DNA of 64,000 nucleotides from positions 1 to 64,000 of the forward strand of contig WHVA01000209.1 of the NCBI GenBank assembly GCA_015179125.1. Reading direction: 5' to 3'. Below, piece by piece: positions 44,380 to 57,009 of this stretch (positions within the stretch are counted from its first letter, which is position 1; every line of letters begins with the position of its first letter). A program made the position numbers and the translations under genes. Origin of the DNA: Gautieria morchelliformis (Eukaryota; Basidiomycota; Agaricomycetes; Gomphales; Gomphaceae). The notes beneath the pieces were generated by a model. The model was not told the DNA's origin and made no database searches. It worked only from the letters and a program-made list of their open reading frames with translations.

Positions 44380-45124
44380 CATATGATTCCATAGTCAAAC
44401 TGGATCTAAGTGTTATAGGGTGATACACCTTCGCTACCGTGTAATCAGGTTTCCCTGGTTTCCACAGGGTGGTGATTGTGGAGGTTCTCCACTGTTGGGG
44501 GTAAGTGTTGAAATGAAGTGTGGCCTGGTAAATGCAGCCTGGGTAAGGGGTGAGTAAATCTGCACAATGAGTTAGTACTGCGTTCGAGAGCCCAGATGGG
44601 CCTGCAGCTTTGTACGGGCCCATTTTGCCGATTGTGCATTGGATTTGCCCATCAGTTATCTGCACATACTCAAACGCAGGCTCTGGAAATGGCGTGTTGG
44701 GTTCCTGCTGGAGTTGTACCCCTTGCGAAGGGAAAAAAGATGTGAACAGTATTTTGCTTTTCTCTGCATTATCTGAAACTCTGGTTTCCAAATTGCCTAT
44801 AACCTTGAGGGGAGGGATTCTCATGCAGGCTCCATTGGTTGATGGCCCCAACACCAAATAACTAGCTGTCCATATGCTGGACTCATCTGCATATTGCAAC
44901 CAATCAATGCAAAACTCCTGCTTGGTTGCATGTATCAGGTCCATGTATTGATTCTGATTCACGATATTCCTGATGTGCTGTTCTGGAGGTGGTGGAGATG
45001 GTTGTAACAGTATCTCCCCTTCAAGGTCTAGCCCCACGAGACCACAAGTCAGATCATGTGACCTGTGAACAATGCGTTGGAGTTCGAAAGATAGGCAGGA
45101 GAAGGAACATGCTTCAATCCACAT
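44380..45124 (-). pseudogene. LINE (non-LTR) reverse transcriptase fragment
   Basis: Minus-strand frame of about 250 residues. It contains the region before and at the start of the reverse transcriptase: ILFTSFFPSQGVQLQQEP, IGKMGPYKAAGPSGLSNAVL, LHFNTYPQQWRTSTITTLWK and PGKPDYTVAKVYHPITLRSS. The P-x-KAAGPSGLSN and PGKPDY..YRPITL blocks are typical of fungal LINE polymerases. The catalytic FADD box is not reached; the sequence breaks off at about 44400. 5'- and 3'-truncated, dead. Confidence 0.8.
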
Positions 45125-46160
45125 CCATCATGAGCTCCCCAGTCGACTTCTACAAAATGACCAGCGCCCAAATGAAGGAGCATTTCACCAATGTGCTTGC
45201 TGAAAAAGAATTGGTGGAAAAATGCGAGGCTGAGGAGGCCGCTCAGAAGGAGAAGGAGCGGCTGGAGGAGGAGCGCAAGGAAGAGGAGCACAAAGAAACA
45301 GAGCGCAAGGACCATGAGGAGCACGAGCCTGAAGAGCAGGAGGCCAAATAAGTGGCAGAAAAGCTTGCGGAGGAGCAAGCTGCTGTGGAAAAGGCAACCG
45401 CGGAAAAGGCAAAGAAAGGTCATGCGGCAACAAAGGTAAGTGCTTTGGTCCGCTTGATAAGATAGCCTGACTGTCAGAACAGAAGAAACTGGCCGAAGCA
45501 GAAGGGATTTCTGTTCAGAGCAAAACTCCATTGGAGGACACACTGGAAGAGACCCCGAAGCCCAAAAACAAGGGCAAGGGGAAAGTGACGGCGGAGTGGC
45601 GGGTGGCACAGGAGGAAAAACAGCGCCGGAAGGAGGCGCACCGAGCGGGTGTCAAGAGATTGGCACCGGAAGACGACGGCCCTTCAGAGCCTAGCTGTGA
45701 GGGCTGCTTAGAAAAGGAATTGCCGTGTGTGTGGGACCTGGCCGGAAAAGCCACAGCCTGAAACCACTGCAAGGACGCCAAGAAGGCGTGCGTTGTTGAT
45801 GGACTCACGGCCAGGGTGTCGACCAAGCGGAAGAAAGCTGGAGGGTCAGAAATCGGGTTGGAAAGGCCTTCGCAAGGAAGGAAACCCTTGTCCAGGGATG
45901 CAAAGGCAAAGGGAAACCAAGGGGGGCCAGAGGCGAGAAGGAGTGGGGTGACCAGACAGGAGTGAACTGCAGATCCTGTTCTGGATATCGCGCGATCACT
46001 CCATGGATTGCTCCAACAAGGGGAGCAAGGGCTGCGCATGCAGCATAACTTTTACAGTGCAGTTGCGGATCACCTCGGGGCCTTTGAGGATGACCTGGAT
46101 CAGGTTGTTGCGGAGTTGAGGTGGATGCAGGAGACGGAGGACTCGGAAGTGGGCACATAA
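45118..46160 (+). pseudogene. Coiled-coil, zinc-cluster-like protein, broken
   Basis: The start MSSPVDFYKMTSAQMKEH is followed by a long charged coiled coil (about residues 25-110, KERLEEERKEEEHKETERK), an intron (GTAAGTGCTT to CAGAACAG, about 45436-45480), a basic NKGKGKVTAEWRVAQEEKQR, and a cysteine cluster CEGCLEKELPCVWDLAG followed by NHCKDAKKACVVDG, like a fungal Zn-cluster. The end reads FEDDLDQVVAELRWMQETED. Two stops interrupt it: TAA near 45349 and TGA near 45761 (a cysteine position in the cluster). A common mushroom gene type, function unknown. Confidence 0.5.
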
Positions 46161-46369
46161 GTGTCGAGGTCCAGGATGTCGTGAGGTTCAAGGAGGCCTA
46201 TGGGAGAAACGGAGATGTGGAGGATCCAGAGGTGGATTACTGGGTGGGATCTGGGGGTGAGAATACCATGGAGGAAGACTAAGGGTCGGAAAAACTTGTA
46301 GAATAGTTTTCTTGGAACATCGGAATAGATTAGATGAATTAATAATCAAAATTAACTTGTGACTTAAGG
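46161..46369. other. No gene recognised
   Basis: Short spacer between the coiled-coil pseudogene and the gypsy chromodomain piece. Confidence 0.5.
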
Positions 46370-46715
46370 AGCGAAAATGGAATAGAATGTTGGAGGTGCC
46401 GGAATGACTTAGTGCATGAGAAGGGGTCCAGGCTTGGCAGGGTATGCCTTACGGAAATCTGAGACGAGTTCAGAGGTGTGGTTGAGTTCCGTGGCAGAAA
46501 TCCAGGAAGTCTTTTCGTCAGTGTTTTCATAGCCTGCCCACTTGACTAGGTACTGAAGTTGACAACGGTATCACTTGTTGAGCTTGGAATTGAGAATTTC
46601 CGAAATCTCGTATTCCGGTTCTCCGTCGATGATAACTGGCAGAGGCAGAGGTTGTTCTTGATTTGGGATTGTATTCAGAACTGCGGGTTCAAGCATAGAC
46701 ACATGGAATACCAGA
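46370..46715 (-). mobile_element. Ty3/gypsy (chromovirus) fossil, chromodomain piece
   Basis: Minus-strand peptides FHVSMLEPAV, EPEYEISEILNSKLNKRYRC and QYLVKWAGYENTDEKTSWIS with ELNHTSELVSDFRKAYPAKP form the C-terminal chromodomain of chromovirus integrases. Isolated and inverted relative to the integrase piece to its right. Broken. Confidence 0.8.
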
Positions 46716-46724
46716 TGTACTGCG

Positions 46725-47269
46725 TGCATACTCTGGCTATGATACCATCCTAGTTATCGTTGACCGCCTTACAAAGCAGTCTATCTTTAGTCCAACCTAC
46801 GACACCATCACTTCTGCCCAGCTTGCACAGCTCTTTGTGCTCCACATCTTTTCCAAGCATGGAATCCCCTCCCTTGTCACTTCTGACTGTGGATCAGAAT
46901 TCATGTCATCTTTCTTCCGCACACTCAGCAAGGCTTTCGACATGAAACTCCACTGCACTTCTGGCTATCATGCTGAAGGTGACGGCCAAACGGAACACAC
47001 TAATCAGACCCTTGAGCAGTACCTCTGCATCTATTGCAACTACCAACATAGCAACTGGTGCGACCTTCTTCCGCTCGCGGAATTCGCTTACAACAATGCA
47101 CCTTCCGCCACCACTGGAATTTCGCCCTTCTACGCCAATAAGGCTATCACCTGAATCTCACCATCCACCCTGAATGCAACCTCGCCTCTGCCAGAGCCTG
47201 AGATTTCATTGTGGAACTCGACGACCTTCACCAGCACCTCCGAGAGAACATATCCACTGCCCAAAAGAG
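46725..47269 (+). mobile_element. Ty3/gypsy fossil, integrase core piece
   Basis: Parts seen: TILVIVDRLTKQSIFSPTYD, FSKHGIPSLVTSDCGSEFMS, SGYHAEGDGQTEHTNQTLEQ and [20 protein letters not shown], the DDE core of a gypsy integrase. Joined at its right edge to the inverted RNase H tail of NLR copy 2. Broken; probably the same family as the pieces at 25.4-26.7 kb. Confidence 0.85.
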
Positions 47270-47434
47270 GACTTGACGGTGAGTCAAAATCTGAGTAGTC
47301 GCAAAATATTCAAGGTTTTATGATCCATTACAATGTCGATCTGATAAGTTGGACCTTCGACAGACGAAGAGTCCGTGCAGGGTAGCATGTATGCAGGTCT
47401 CAAGGCGTGTTTTCTTACAAGGTACCCATGGACC

Positions 47435-50400
47435 CAATCAGTGTGGCCTTCCAATGGTGCTGAAATGAGCTCCCCGGTGTCTGGATTCCATACACGGATC
47501 GTCATGTCACAAGACCCGGAGACAATGTGCTTGCTGTCGTGCGAAAATGCCACCAACGTGACACCATCTGTGTGGCCTTCGAATGGTGTTGAAATGACGA
47601 CCCCATTGTCTGCATTCCACACACAGACCGTCGTGCCCCAAGTCCCGGAGACGATGCACTTGCCGTCATGCAAGAACGCCACCGACATGACCCAACGGGT
47701 GTGGCCTACCAGAACGGTTTGAATAGGTGGCCACGACGTCGCGTTCCTGGTCTCGATGCTGAGTAGTTGTGGAAATCGTGGGAGATAAGTCTCGCATATT
47801 TTTGACCTTTCAGGTGCAAACGGCAGTGCCGACAAATAGAGATGGGGCGCACTCTAAGAGATTACACTCCCAAACGCACCTACAAAATTGCGGGTATCCA
47901 TCATGAATGTTGTAATGTCACTATCCTGAAGAGCATTTAACTCCTGTCGGAGCTCATAACAACTTGGGCACTCACCTGACTCCAGGCCATTATTGACGAG
48001 AGCGTGGTTGATGCATCGGGTACCTTCTTGATCAAACTCAAAACTTCCAACCAGTAGAGTAGCTGAGTCTCGAAGAACTCCTTGATCTTTGCACCTATAC
48101 CCAACGTAAAGGTGGTGGCGTGAACATGGTCCGCCCACAAACGGCAAGCGTAGGAAAGTTGTGGGGATATATACTTCGTGGTCAGTGTCGCCAAGTCGAC
48201 AACGTCGTCATTATGCAGATGTGAAGTTTCAAGCTGAAAAATGTTGAAACAAAGTTCATCCTTCATTACGTGCAAACATGAGAGAGCAAGGCCGCCTTGG
48301 TGTGAAGATGTATTGATGTAGTATGGTCCATTCCCGTTGCGATCTGTCAAGAAGTCACGAAAAGACGTGTGTAGCAGGCTGATTGGGTCAGAGTTTTGAG
48401 TGGGAAGGCTCAACAGAGCCCCCATGTGTCCAACTATTGCATGAACCTCAGTACCCGACTCGACCCCATGGCACAGCTTCTGCAGGGCAGACATCGAGAG
48501 CGGTTCTCTGGCAGTCAGGATACAGCCCATCAGCACACGAAAGCGACACTTGACATCGTCCGTCAAGTCATCGCCATCCCCGAATATCTGCTTGAGGATA
48601 CTGAGATACAGCTTAGCCATCCCACGGAGGTTCTTGACCAAAATTTCCTCCAGTTGCTTAACAGCAACACGACCACCCTTCCCATCTCCTTTGACAAATT
48701 GACAAGACATGGACTCCCATTGAAAGTGACCTTCAGACTTCTCCACTAATAACCGACACCAGCCATTGTTGGGCCATTTGCACTCCAGGCCCGTAATGTT
48801 ACCTAGTTCATGTTTCACAAAGCGGGCGACGGCATCGGCAGGGTGCAGGTCAATATCCTTTAGGGACCTGGAAAGCACGTGCTTCTTCCCGAGAAGGGCA
48901 GTTTGGACGTCTTGTTCAGTATGGGAGGTGATGAGAACACGGAAGTTAGGCGGCAATTCTGCAGCTTCGTTACCAAGGACAGACAAGAGATTCTGGCGAG
49001 ATTTCATGTCTCTGCTCTCATCCAATGCATCAATAATGATCATCGTTGGTCCGATGGTTGTTAGCCCATGGGCGGCGTCAAGAATGAACTTCTGGAACTG
49101 CAGATGAGGTATGCGTGTGGTCCGAAGGGCTGTCTGCTCTCCGACCACTTTCAGCAACGATGTTTTGCGTTGTGGGTCCAGATCAGCCAGATCATGAGCA
49201 ATAGTGCTAAAGATATTGTCGGGGGATCGCTCTGACGGATGATCGTGGTCAAAACAGTATGACGATCCGAGACTTTTGAGTTTATGAAATCGTCGAGCGA
49301 CCTCGTGAGCAATTGCAGACTTGCCAGAACCAGCAACATCATGCAAGAAAAATATCCGAGGAGCATCATCACTATCCTGGTTCACCCAATCGCAGATATC
49401 CCCAATAACCTTCTCGCGAGTACCTGGCAAACAGCCTTTTTGAGGATCGCATGCAACTCCCACTGCATAGGGCATGTCAATCAGCCGAACTGCGCCAGCT
49501 GGTAGCAAGGTGTATTAGGCTCAGGAAACACCTGATACCAGAAAACTCACAGATGTCGCCGACAGCCCCTAGAACACGTAGTACCTCGATTTCGGTATGA
49601 TCCACGGCGTGTTCCTATAACGCCACCCTGAGTGTGTTGAATGTTTGCTGGTATTGTGTGACCATGGTGTCGACATCCGACCATAGATTCTTCGTGGTTC
49701 TTTTCCCTGAACAAAGATCATCAGTATGGCCATCTGATACACTGGGTCCAACATACAGAAGTTCATGTCTTTGGCATAGTCGCGGATAAAGTAACTACAC
49801 TCGAGCATTTGACTCACCAAGGCTATGATAAGTGGCTTTTGCGATTCAATTTCCTTCAACGGCTCTGCGAAGTGGACGAACGCATAGGTGTCTCCAATGA
49901 GTTTCGCCAGCTCATTGATGCTATTGTCTGAGTCCCTCTGAGCAATGATCGTCTGGGCCAGAAGTCAGATATGTCAACTCAGCCGGTGCATGGGACAGAT
50001 CTACCTTTTGCACACTAGACAGGATAGACCATGCCACTTTGGCATAAAGATGGATCTAGAATCAAGCAAAGCGTGTACACGAGATGACCTGGGAGACCGC
50101 CGACGTCTGAACCATACCTCAGAGATCCCGTCCACTGTCTTAGTAAACAGCTTGATCTTGTCCAGGAGAGGGTCCCAAGCTGCCACTGTTGGGATGACAG
50201 TATTATTGGTGGCGGAAACGATGCCGTCGACCACATTCCCTGCATCAATAATTCTGGAAGGCGCTGGGTTCATATTATCGACCACTTTCACGTCGCTGAC
50301 TGCTTCATTCAACTGGCATTCCTGGGCCTCGTCGGCCGTCCCGCAAGACGTAATGGTGAACGCTAGGCCAATCTGAACCTCATGCATGTTCCCTGCCTCG

Positions 50401-51185
50401 TTGTATTTATGGAGTTTGAGAGGAACAGCCGCTGAGTTGGATGATTACGTGTGCACTCAGTCGTTGAGCGATGGAGACTGACCTCCTGCTGCTCCTTCCT
50501 CAAGCAGTAACTCAATCCGTTCCTTCGCCCCGCCAATGTATTCATCGCTACCAAATGTATGATGCCTATAGACTTCGATGCCTAATACGGAACCCACATT
50601 CAAGTCGTTGCTGGGCATGTATTTAAGATCTATGTGAAGATAACACTGGAATTAAACGCACAAATGGAACATCCCATGAGGCAGTATTGCCTCTCGCAGC
50701 TACGGCTGTCTTCTTGACATCCTTATCAACAAAGAGTTTCACGTAATATTTGCCAGGCCGTTTGCCGAACAGTCGGATATTGGGATGGTGTGTGCATTTC
50801 AAGTCTGTGGTCGACCATCAGGAGTCAGTATACGACAGACGCAAACGAAAGAGTCCTTCCTGCAACTTTGATTGCTGCAGGAATACTTCGAGGTGGAGAG
50901 TGAGCAGTTGGCCCACCAGAAAGGTGATCATGGACTTACGCTACTGTGGCCTTATTGTTGCCCTTAACATTGTTCATTGTTCGCAGTGTACGAGGTGGGT
51001 GGTAGGCGGAAAATGACGACGAGAGGCACCGCAATGGTACCGAAGCCTGCAGCTCACATGTTCTCGGTGTCCAGGTGAAGTGCCCGTCCGTGTCCGTAGG
51101 CACTCGGCCGTCTTCGTAAGTACTTACAGCTGGCCCGTGTCTCCAGAGGCAACGCCACCCACCTGGGCGTCACCATCAACCGCCC
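47435..51185 (-). pseudogene. C2-NACHT-WD40 NLR-like gene, copy 2 (nearly complete)
   Basis: On the minus strand: a C2-like domain (RPGKYYVKLFVDKDVKKTAV, intron, LKYMPSNDLNVGSVLGIEVY, GSDEYIGGAKERIELLLEEG, about 50760-50490), a helical N-terminal region (KLHKYNEAGNMHEVQIGLAF; NNTVIPTVAAWDPLLDKIKL; PLIIALVSQMLECSYFIRDY), the NACHT domain in one 523-codon frame (49508-47937; Walker A VAGSGKSAIAHEVARRF, Walker B MIIIDALDES) and two full WD40 units plus a partial third. Stops are a TAG before EHAVDHTEIEVL (about 49615; arm 1 has CAG) and a TAG before SAPHLYLSALPF (47854-47856), shared with copy 1. The shared stop means the gene was already broken before duplication, unless it is bypassed. Confidence 0.8.
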
Positions 51186-51188
51186 GGT
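51184..51188. repeat. 5-bp target duplication CCGGT, left
   Basis: Pairs with CCGGT at 55701-55705; the empty site CCCGGTTAGTAACG is present in arm 1 (about 23030-23045, reverse). Confidence 0.85.
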
Positions 51189-51352
51189 TGTCGTTATCTG
51201 TCGATTAGTCAGCTCCCAGTAGCTACATAGCGGCTGAGTTCGAAGTTGGAATCTTACTCGTTGATTCCACCTTCGAACTCAGGTATGTGCACGCTGTCAT
51301 CCTATGTAGAAGATAATAGACTTGATTCCACCTTCGAACTCAGGCTCTGACA
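51189..51352 (+). repeat. 5' LTR of copia (164 bp)
   Basis: Same ends as the 3' LTR but 61 bp longer: the stretch GATTCCACCTTCGAACTCAG occurs twice, separated by a sequence starting GTATGTGCACGC. Confidence 0.85.
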
Positions 51353-54300
51353 GGTTATGGGCCCCGAGCCTTGATCGAAGGAAAAAGAATCCATCCGAGC
51401 CTTAACCACCATCTCCTATCATGTCGGACTCAGAAACCGAGAACCGCGCGAGAGGCATCAAACTTACGAGCACCAACTACAACACGTGGACGGTTGAGAT
51501 GCAAGGAAAGTTGATGACCATCAACGCGTGGCGAATAGTCACGGAAGACTCGAAGAAGCCAACCGAAGCAGCGCTAATAGAAAAGTGGTTAATGAAAAGA
51601 GAAGAAGCCGCCGGTATTCTCCTGAAGTCGTTGTCCCACACACAGTACGTCCACATCGAGGGCGTGATGGACGATCCAATTGAGATGTGGAAGAAACTGA
51701 AAATGGCTCACCGATCCCAAGTGGCGAACAGCCGATTCCATGCAATACAGAAACTGCTGGACATACGAAAGGAGGACCCTGAGTCCCTTACAGACTACAT
51801 CACCCGTATAAACGCCGCAACGAACGATCTCACAGCTCTAGCACCCAGCGCTCTCACCGTCCAGAGCATCGTCGACGAAATCGGGATCCATGCAGCTATC
51901 GCAGGACTCGACCAAACTGAGTACGGCGCGTTCACCTCATCCCTACTCCTGATCGGCACACTCGATTGTACCACCGTCTCCACTGCCTTCAGGAACGAGG
52001 ACATGAAGCGCCAAGCAAGCCTAGCATCATCGGGAGCAGCGCTCACCATAGCCAGAGCAAAGAAGACCGTCGTTCCAATGTGCTCAGCATGCAGGAAGCG
52101 AGGCCACTCTGCAGACCAGTGCTGGATCGCGCATCCAGAGCTTCGACCTGCACGACAGAGACAGGACGTCCGGAACGCGAACCAAGCAAAAGAGAGCGTG
52201 CCAAACCCAGTAGTGCAAGAACTTGCCGGAAACGCGAGTCTACAATCCCTCCACTCGTCACCTATCAGCAGCAACACTGATCTACATTGGAACACTGATA
52301 CAGGCGCCACTAGCCATATGACGCCACACCGTCATTGGCTTCGAGACTACGAGCCATACCGCGTACCCATTCGACTGGCAACAAACGAGATAGTGTATTC
52401 AGCCAGGAAGGGACGGGTCCTATTTGCGCCGATGATAGATGGAAGAACAGGGCGAAACGTCATTTTCTCGAATGTCTTACACGTACCAGCCCTCCAAAAC
52501 AACCTGCTCGCTGTCCTACATCTCACTACACATCATGAATTCCAAGTCAGTATTGTGAGAGACCGCATCTCGTTCTTCCAAGATGGGAACCTGCGCTTCT
52601 ATGCAGCAGTACAGAATGGTACGGGTTCCCTGATTGGGAACACTATACCCGACCCAGAACATACCTTTACTGCCTCATCGTTGCCTCTAGAAGATCGCTC
52701 CTTATGGCACCAACGCCTCACACACATCGGATCGGCACGCCTGGATAAGCTGTTAGAGAACAACATGGCCCGTGGGATTCAAATAAAATCAAAAGAAACT
52801 CTGCCAGCTATCTGTGAGCCGTGCATCGCTGCAAAACAACACCGCGATCCTTTCCCAAAAAGGACCGATAGCCGTGCCTCAAAACCACTCGATCTTGTTG
52901 TATCAGACGTACACGGGCCGCTGCCAGTTCGCTCAGCGACTGGGCATCGATACTGGATAACGTTCACGGATGACCACACAAGATACAGATGTGTGTATCT
53001 CCTGAGAACGAAAGATGAAGCTTTCGACGCATACTGTGCCTACGAAGCCTTTGCTGAAAACCAAACGGGCGAGAGGGTGAGAAGGTTCAGAGACGACAAA
53101 GGTGGGGAGTACATAGGCAAGAAATGGGACGAGCACTTCAAACGTCGAGGTATCATCAATGAGCATACCACAAAAGGTACACCACAACAAAACGGGATCT
53201 CAGAGCGCACAAACCGTACTCTCATTGAAGGTACAATTGCGCTACTACAACAAGCTCACCTGCCAGCGATGATGTGGGGGGACACCCTAAAACTGCTAGT
53301 ATGCATTGTTAACGCCACCCCAACCTCAGCACTCCCAAACATGACGCCGTACGAAGCTTAGCATGGCCAAAGACCAGATCTAGGAATGCTTTGAACCTTT
53401 GGATGCACGGCCTACGTCCACGTGCAGAAGGAAGACCGGACCGGACTGCAACCAAGAACCCGAAAGTGTATCTACCTCAGTTTCGAAACCGGGTACAAGG
53501 GCTGGCGCTGCCTTGACCCTGTCACGAAACGCACCATCATCTCTCGGGATGTCATATTCAATGAATCCGAATTCCCAGGACTATCCACCTCGAGCTCCAC
53601 TGACCAAGAATCGCTCCTACCTGTGTTTCCACTCCCGAGAGAAGTCACTGCTCCTCCAGATGTCGCACAAGAACCACAGGATCCAAACCCTGACCCTGAA
53701 CCCCTCGACGACGATCATGAAAACCTCCCCATCCCTCAAATCCCTGAACCACCACACTTGCCCATTGACGAGCCCCGCCGTTCAAGCAGGAACACAGCCC
53801 GAGTTGACTACCGCCAGCTTCATGGCCCATTTTTCAGGCCACGCCCACCACCAGACCTCAATTCGGACCCTGATGGGGGCGCAGCAATAATTGCATCCAT
53901 CATCGAGGCCCTGGAATTCGTCCACGATGGACCAATCGCTGTCAGCAGCAACATGCCATCATCAGATACCATTGAGATAGCTCTGAATGCGACAATCAAG
54001 GATGACAGAGTCCCAAGAACCTTCGCAGAAGCAATGCGACGATCTGATAGCCAACTATGGAAAGAATCGACAGACACTGAAATCCAAGCGCTTCTAAACA
54101 ATGGAACATGGGAACTGGTAAAACTACCACCGGGAGAAAAGGCCATTGGATCAAGATGGGTGTTCTGAATTAAGCTCCACTCGGACGGATCCCTGGACAA
54201 GTACAAGAGCCGTCTAGTGGCAAAAGGGTATACCCAACGGCCAGGTATTGACTACGACGAGGTTTTTGCTCCCACAGCGAGATGGGCCGCCTTGCGTACT

Positions 54301-55597
54301 ATACTGGCACAAGGAGCACTTCAAGGAGCGCACATCGAGTCAGTAGACATCTCGGACGCCTACCTTAATGGAGTACTAGGTGACGATGCAAATATATACA
54401 TGGATCAGCCGGAGGGATACCACCAAGGAGGTGAAAACTGGGTATGTAAACTGAAGAGAGGAATCTATGGTCTCAAACAAAGCGGAAGACTGTGGTACGA
54501 GGCTTGGGGCCACACTGGAAAGCATAAGCTTCAAACGTCTCCAATCCGACCCGAGCGTTTACATTTGGGCGAGCGGCACCACAAAGATTGTCATTCCTGT
54601 TTTCGTTGACGATCTAACCCTAGTATCGAACTCCAAACAGGATCTCGACCGAGTAAAGAACGAACTCGCCAAGATATTCAAGTTGAAGGACCTAGGAGAA
54701 ACGACATCGCTATTGGGAGTGGAAGTAAACTACAACCGCTTGAAAAGGACGCTGAAACTATCCCAAAAACAATACATACAAGACATCCTAAACCGTTTTC
54801 ACATGATGGAGTGTCGCCCAGTTTCGACACCCATGACTCCCGGCCTGAACTTGAGCTCAGCGATGGGTCCATCAACCCCAGAAGAAGTCGAAGAAATGCG
54901 GAACACACCGTACCTAAACGCAGTCGGCGCGCTGAATTATCTCGCTATAGCGACTCGCCCCGACATCGCATACGCCGTCGGATGTCTTGCCCGTTTCAAC
55001 TCGAACCCCGGTCCCGCCCATTGGGCGGCCGTGAAGCACCTGCTGCGTTACTTGAAAGGAACCATGGATCTAGCACTCACTTTTGCCCCCAACGACTCGA
55101 CTGAGACGTTCCAAACGTGGACGGATACTGATCACGGCGGGAACTTAGATAACGGCAGGTCGACCTCCGGATTCCTCACAAAGATCGGCACAGGAGCTAT
55201 CAGTTGGCCTAGCAAACTGCAAAACATCGTCACCCTCTCCACAACGGAAGCAGAGTTCGTAGCGGCAACCCTAGCCGGAACTGAAATCATGTGGTTACGG
55301 AACCTGTTCGACGAACTCGACTCGAAGATCGAGAAGCCGTCCTACCTCTACATAGACAACCAGTCCGCCTTATCCGTAGCGAAAAACCCCGAGCACCATG
55401 GCCGTATGAAACACCTCGACCTTAGATTCTTCTGGTTACGGGAGAAAGTCGCACAGAAAATAATTCAAGTGAAGTACGTACCCACGAAGGATATGCCGGC
55501 GGACCTCTTAACAAAGGCATTGCCCCGTGAGGCGATGGAGCGGCATAGGCATGCCATGGGACTTTTCTAACTGGGAGATTGCCTGCGTCAGGGGGTG

Positions 55598-55700
55598 TGT
55601 CGTTATCTGTCGATTAGTCAGCTCCCAGTAGCTACATAACGGCTGAGTTCGAAGTTGGAATCTTACTCGTTGATTCCACCTTCGAACTCAGGCTCTGACA
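55598..55700 (+). repeat. 3' LTR of copia (103 bp)
   Basis: TGTCGTTATC to GCTCTGACA, preceded by a purine-rich CAGGGGGTG. Confidence 0.85.
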
Positions 55701-55851
55701 CCGGTTAGTAACGGGTAACGGCACCGGGGCTAGCTGCTTTGACGTTGCTGTACCATGACGACCATAGGTTCAGAGCTCGGCGGTGTGACATGAAATTTTA
55801 CCTGGTTCACTACTAGCTTAGAATACTATCCGAGTGTCGGTCCGGTTCCAG

Positions 55852-56900
55852 GTATAAAAGACTCGGTTCACAAATTCTGAATATGCAGCCACCAGTACGT
55901 GACTCGGACTGCAGCTGCACGTTGAACCATGATCCTCCCCCATGCCAACCAAAAAATTCTCAGAATATTTCACACAGTACACGGGGACGCTGGAGACGTA
56001 AGGAAATGGGTTCAGCAGCGGAATGACGAAGGGACCACATTTCCAGACGTCGCGAACAGGACTGTTAACTAGGTAGAAGAGTAAGCTATGCCCTTGATAT
56101 TAGCCTGGATTTTGACAAACACTTGTCAAAGGATAACGAGGCATCTAAAGCCTGTGGAGAGAAGAAGAGGTGCACAAGCGTATGTCCTGACGTTGAATCT
56201 TCTCTGGATGCATTGCGAGACGCCATCTCCCAAAGCAAGCGTGACTTTCAAGTGAGCTATCCCGTCATTCTCTTTGATCGATGTAGAGTAACCTCCCCCG
56301 TCGTCAGGACACGTAGGTTTATAGATTACTTGTCAAGCTAGCTGATTATGTTTCGCTATCCCAAGGGAGAAAGGTAAACAACTACAACTGCACCTGCGAA
56401 GTTCTTGCATTATTGACGACTGTACGATAGCGTGAATCGCTTGAAGCACGTGAACCAGAGCAAGTGATCGTCAATAGGCCAATCATGACTCACAGCGATA
56501 TGCATGCATTCATCTCCTCCCTGATTTGCTGTTTTCTCTGGCCACTACACAAACTCAGTTAATGTGGAGAAGAGGGAGGACGAGTGTGAAGTGGAGCTGG
56601 ATTCCCCTTCTTTTCTGTAACTTGCGCGGTTTCAGAGAGAAGTCGATGACCCAGGGGAAGCTACCAAAGACAGGGAAATCCACCCCCACTTCACACTCCT
56701 CCCTCTTTTCTCTCCCTGCCTCCTCTGAGTCCTCTCCCCCACCGAGGGAACGAACCTCGAAATCCTTTAGCCTCCCTCCACCGCCTGGAAGAACAAAGCA
56801 GCATACGACATAAACTGCAACCCGAACTTCAACCGAATCTAGGCGTACACGCAGCATCGACGTGGATTGCCAACCCACCAGCGACCAGTACGTCAAGTGA
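55852..56900 (+). other. Gene U, unassigned gene-like region, copy 2
   Basis: TATA box GGTATAAAAGACTCGG (55852-55863) is followed by an ATG at about 55881 (MQPPVRDSDCS). After a likely intron ending TGATATTAG (about 56105) comes FDKHLSKDNEASKACGEKKR, VESSLDALRDAISQSKRDF (56123-56250), then VTSPVVRTRRFIDYLSS. Further on are the acidic VEKREDECEVELDSP and PPPRERTSKSFSLPPPPG. Same order as arm 1. Exon joins uncertain; no family recognised. Confidence 0.35.
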
Positions 56901-57009
56901 CTCCAGCATGTAATGAACTAGTTGTCATTGTCATTCTTCTGGGACAGCCTCTCAATTCTCCGCCACGACACTGTGGAGAGTAACGCAACATCCCTCAAAC
57001 ACGCACCCT

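Larger units (their letters stand above)
51189..55700 (+). mobile_element. Ty1/copia retrotransposon, nearly whole, young
   Basis: A 4512-bp element with LTRs at 51189-51352 and 55598-55700 (TGTCGTTATC..GCTCTGACA) and CCGGT duplications. Next to the 5' LTR is GGTTATGGGCCC, which fits priming by the anticodon-loop end of an initiator-tRNA fragment, as known for copia and Ty5 (inference). Parts in order: gag with zinc knuckle CSACRKRGHSADQCW, protease DTGATSHM, integrase (HQRLTHIG, CEPCIAAKQH, FTDDHTRYR), reverse transcriptase (GIYGLKQSGR, VDDLTLV) and RNase H ending LTKALPREAMERHRHAMGLF. About three breaks. The LTRs differ by about one base where they overlap, so insertion is recent. It lies between NLR copy 2 and gene U. 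Confidence 0.9.
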
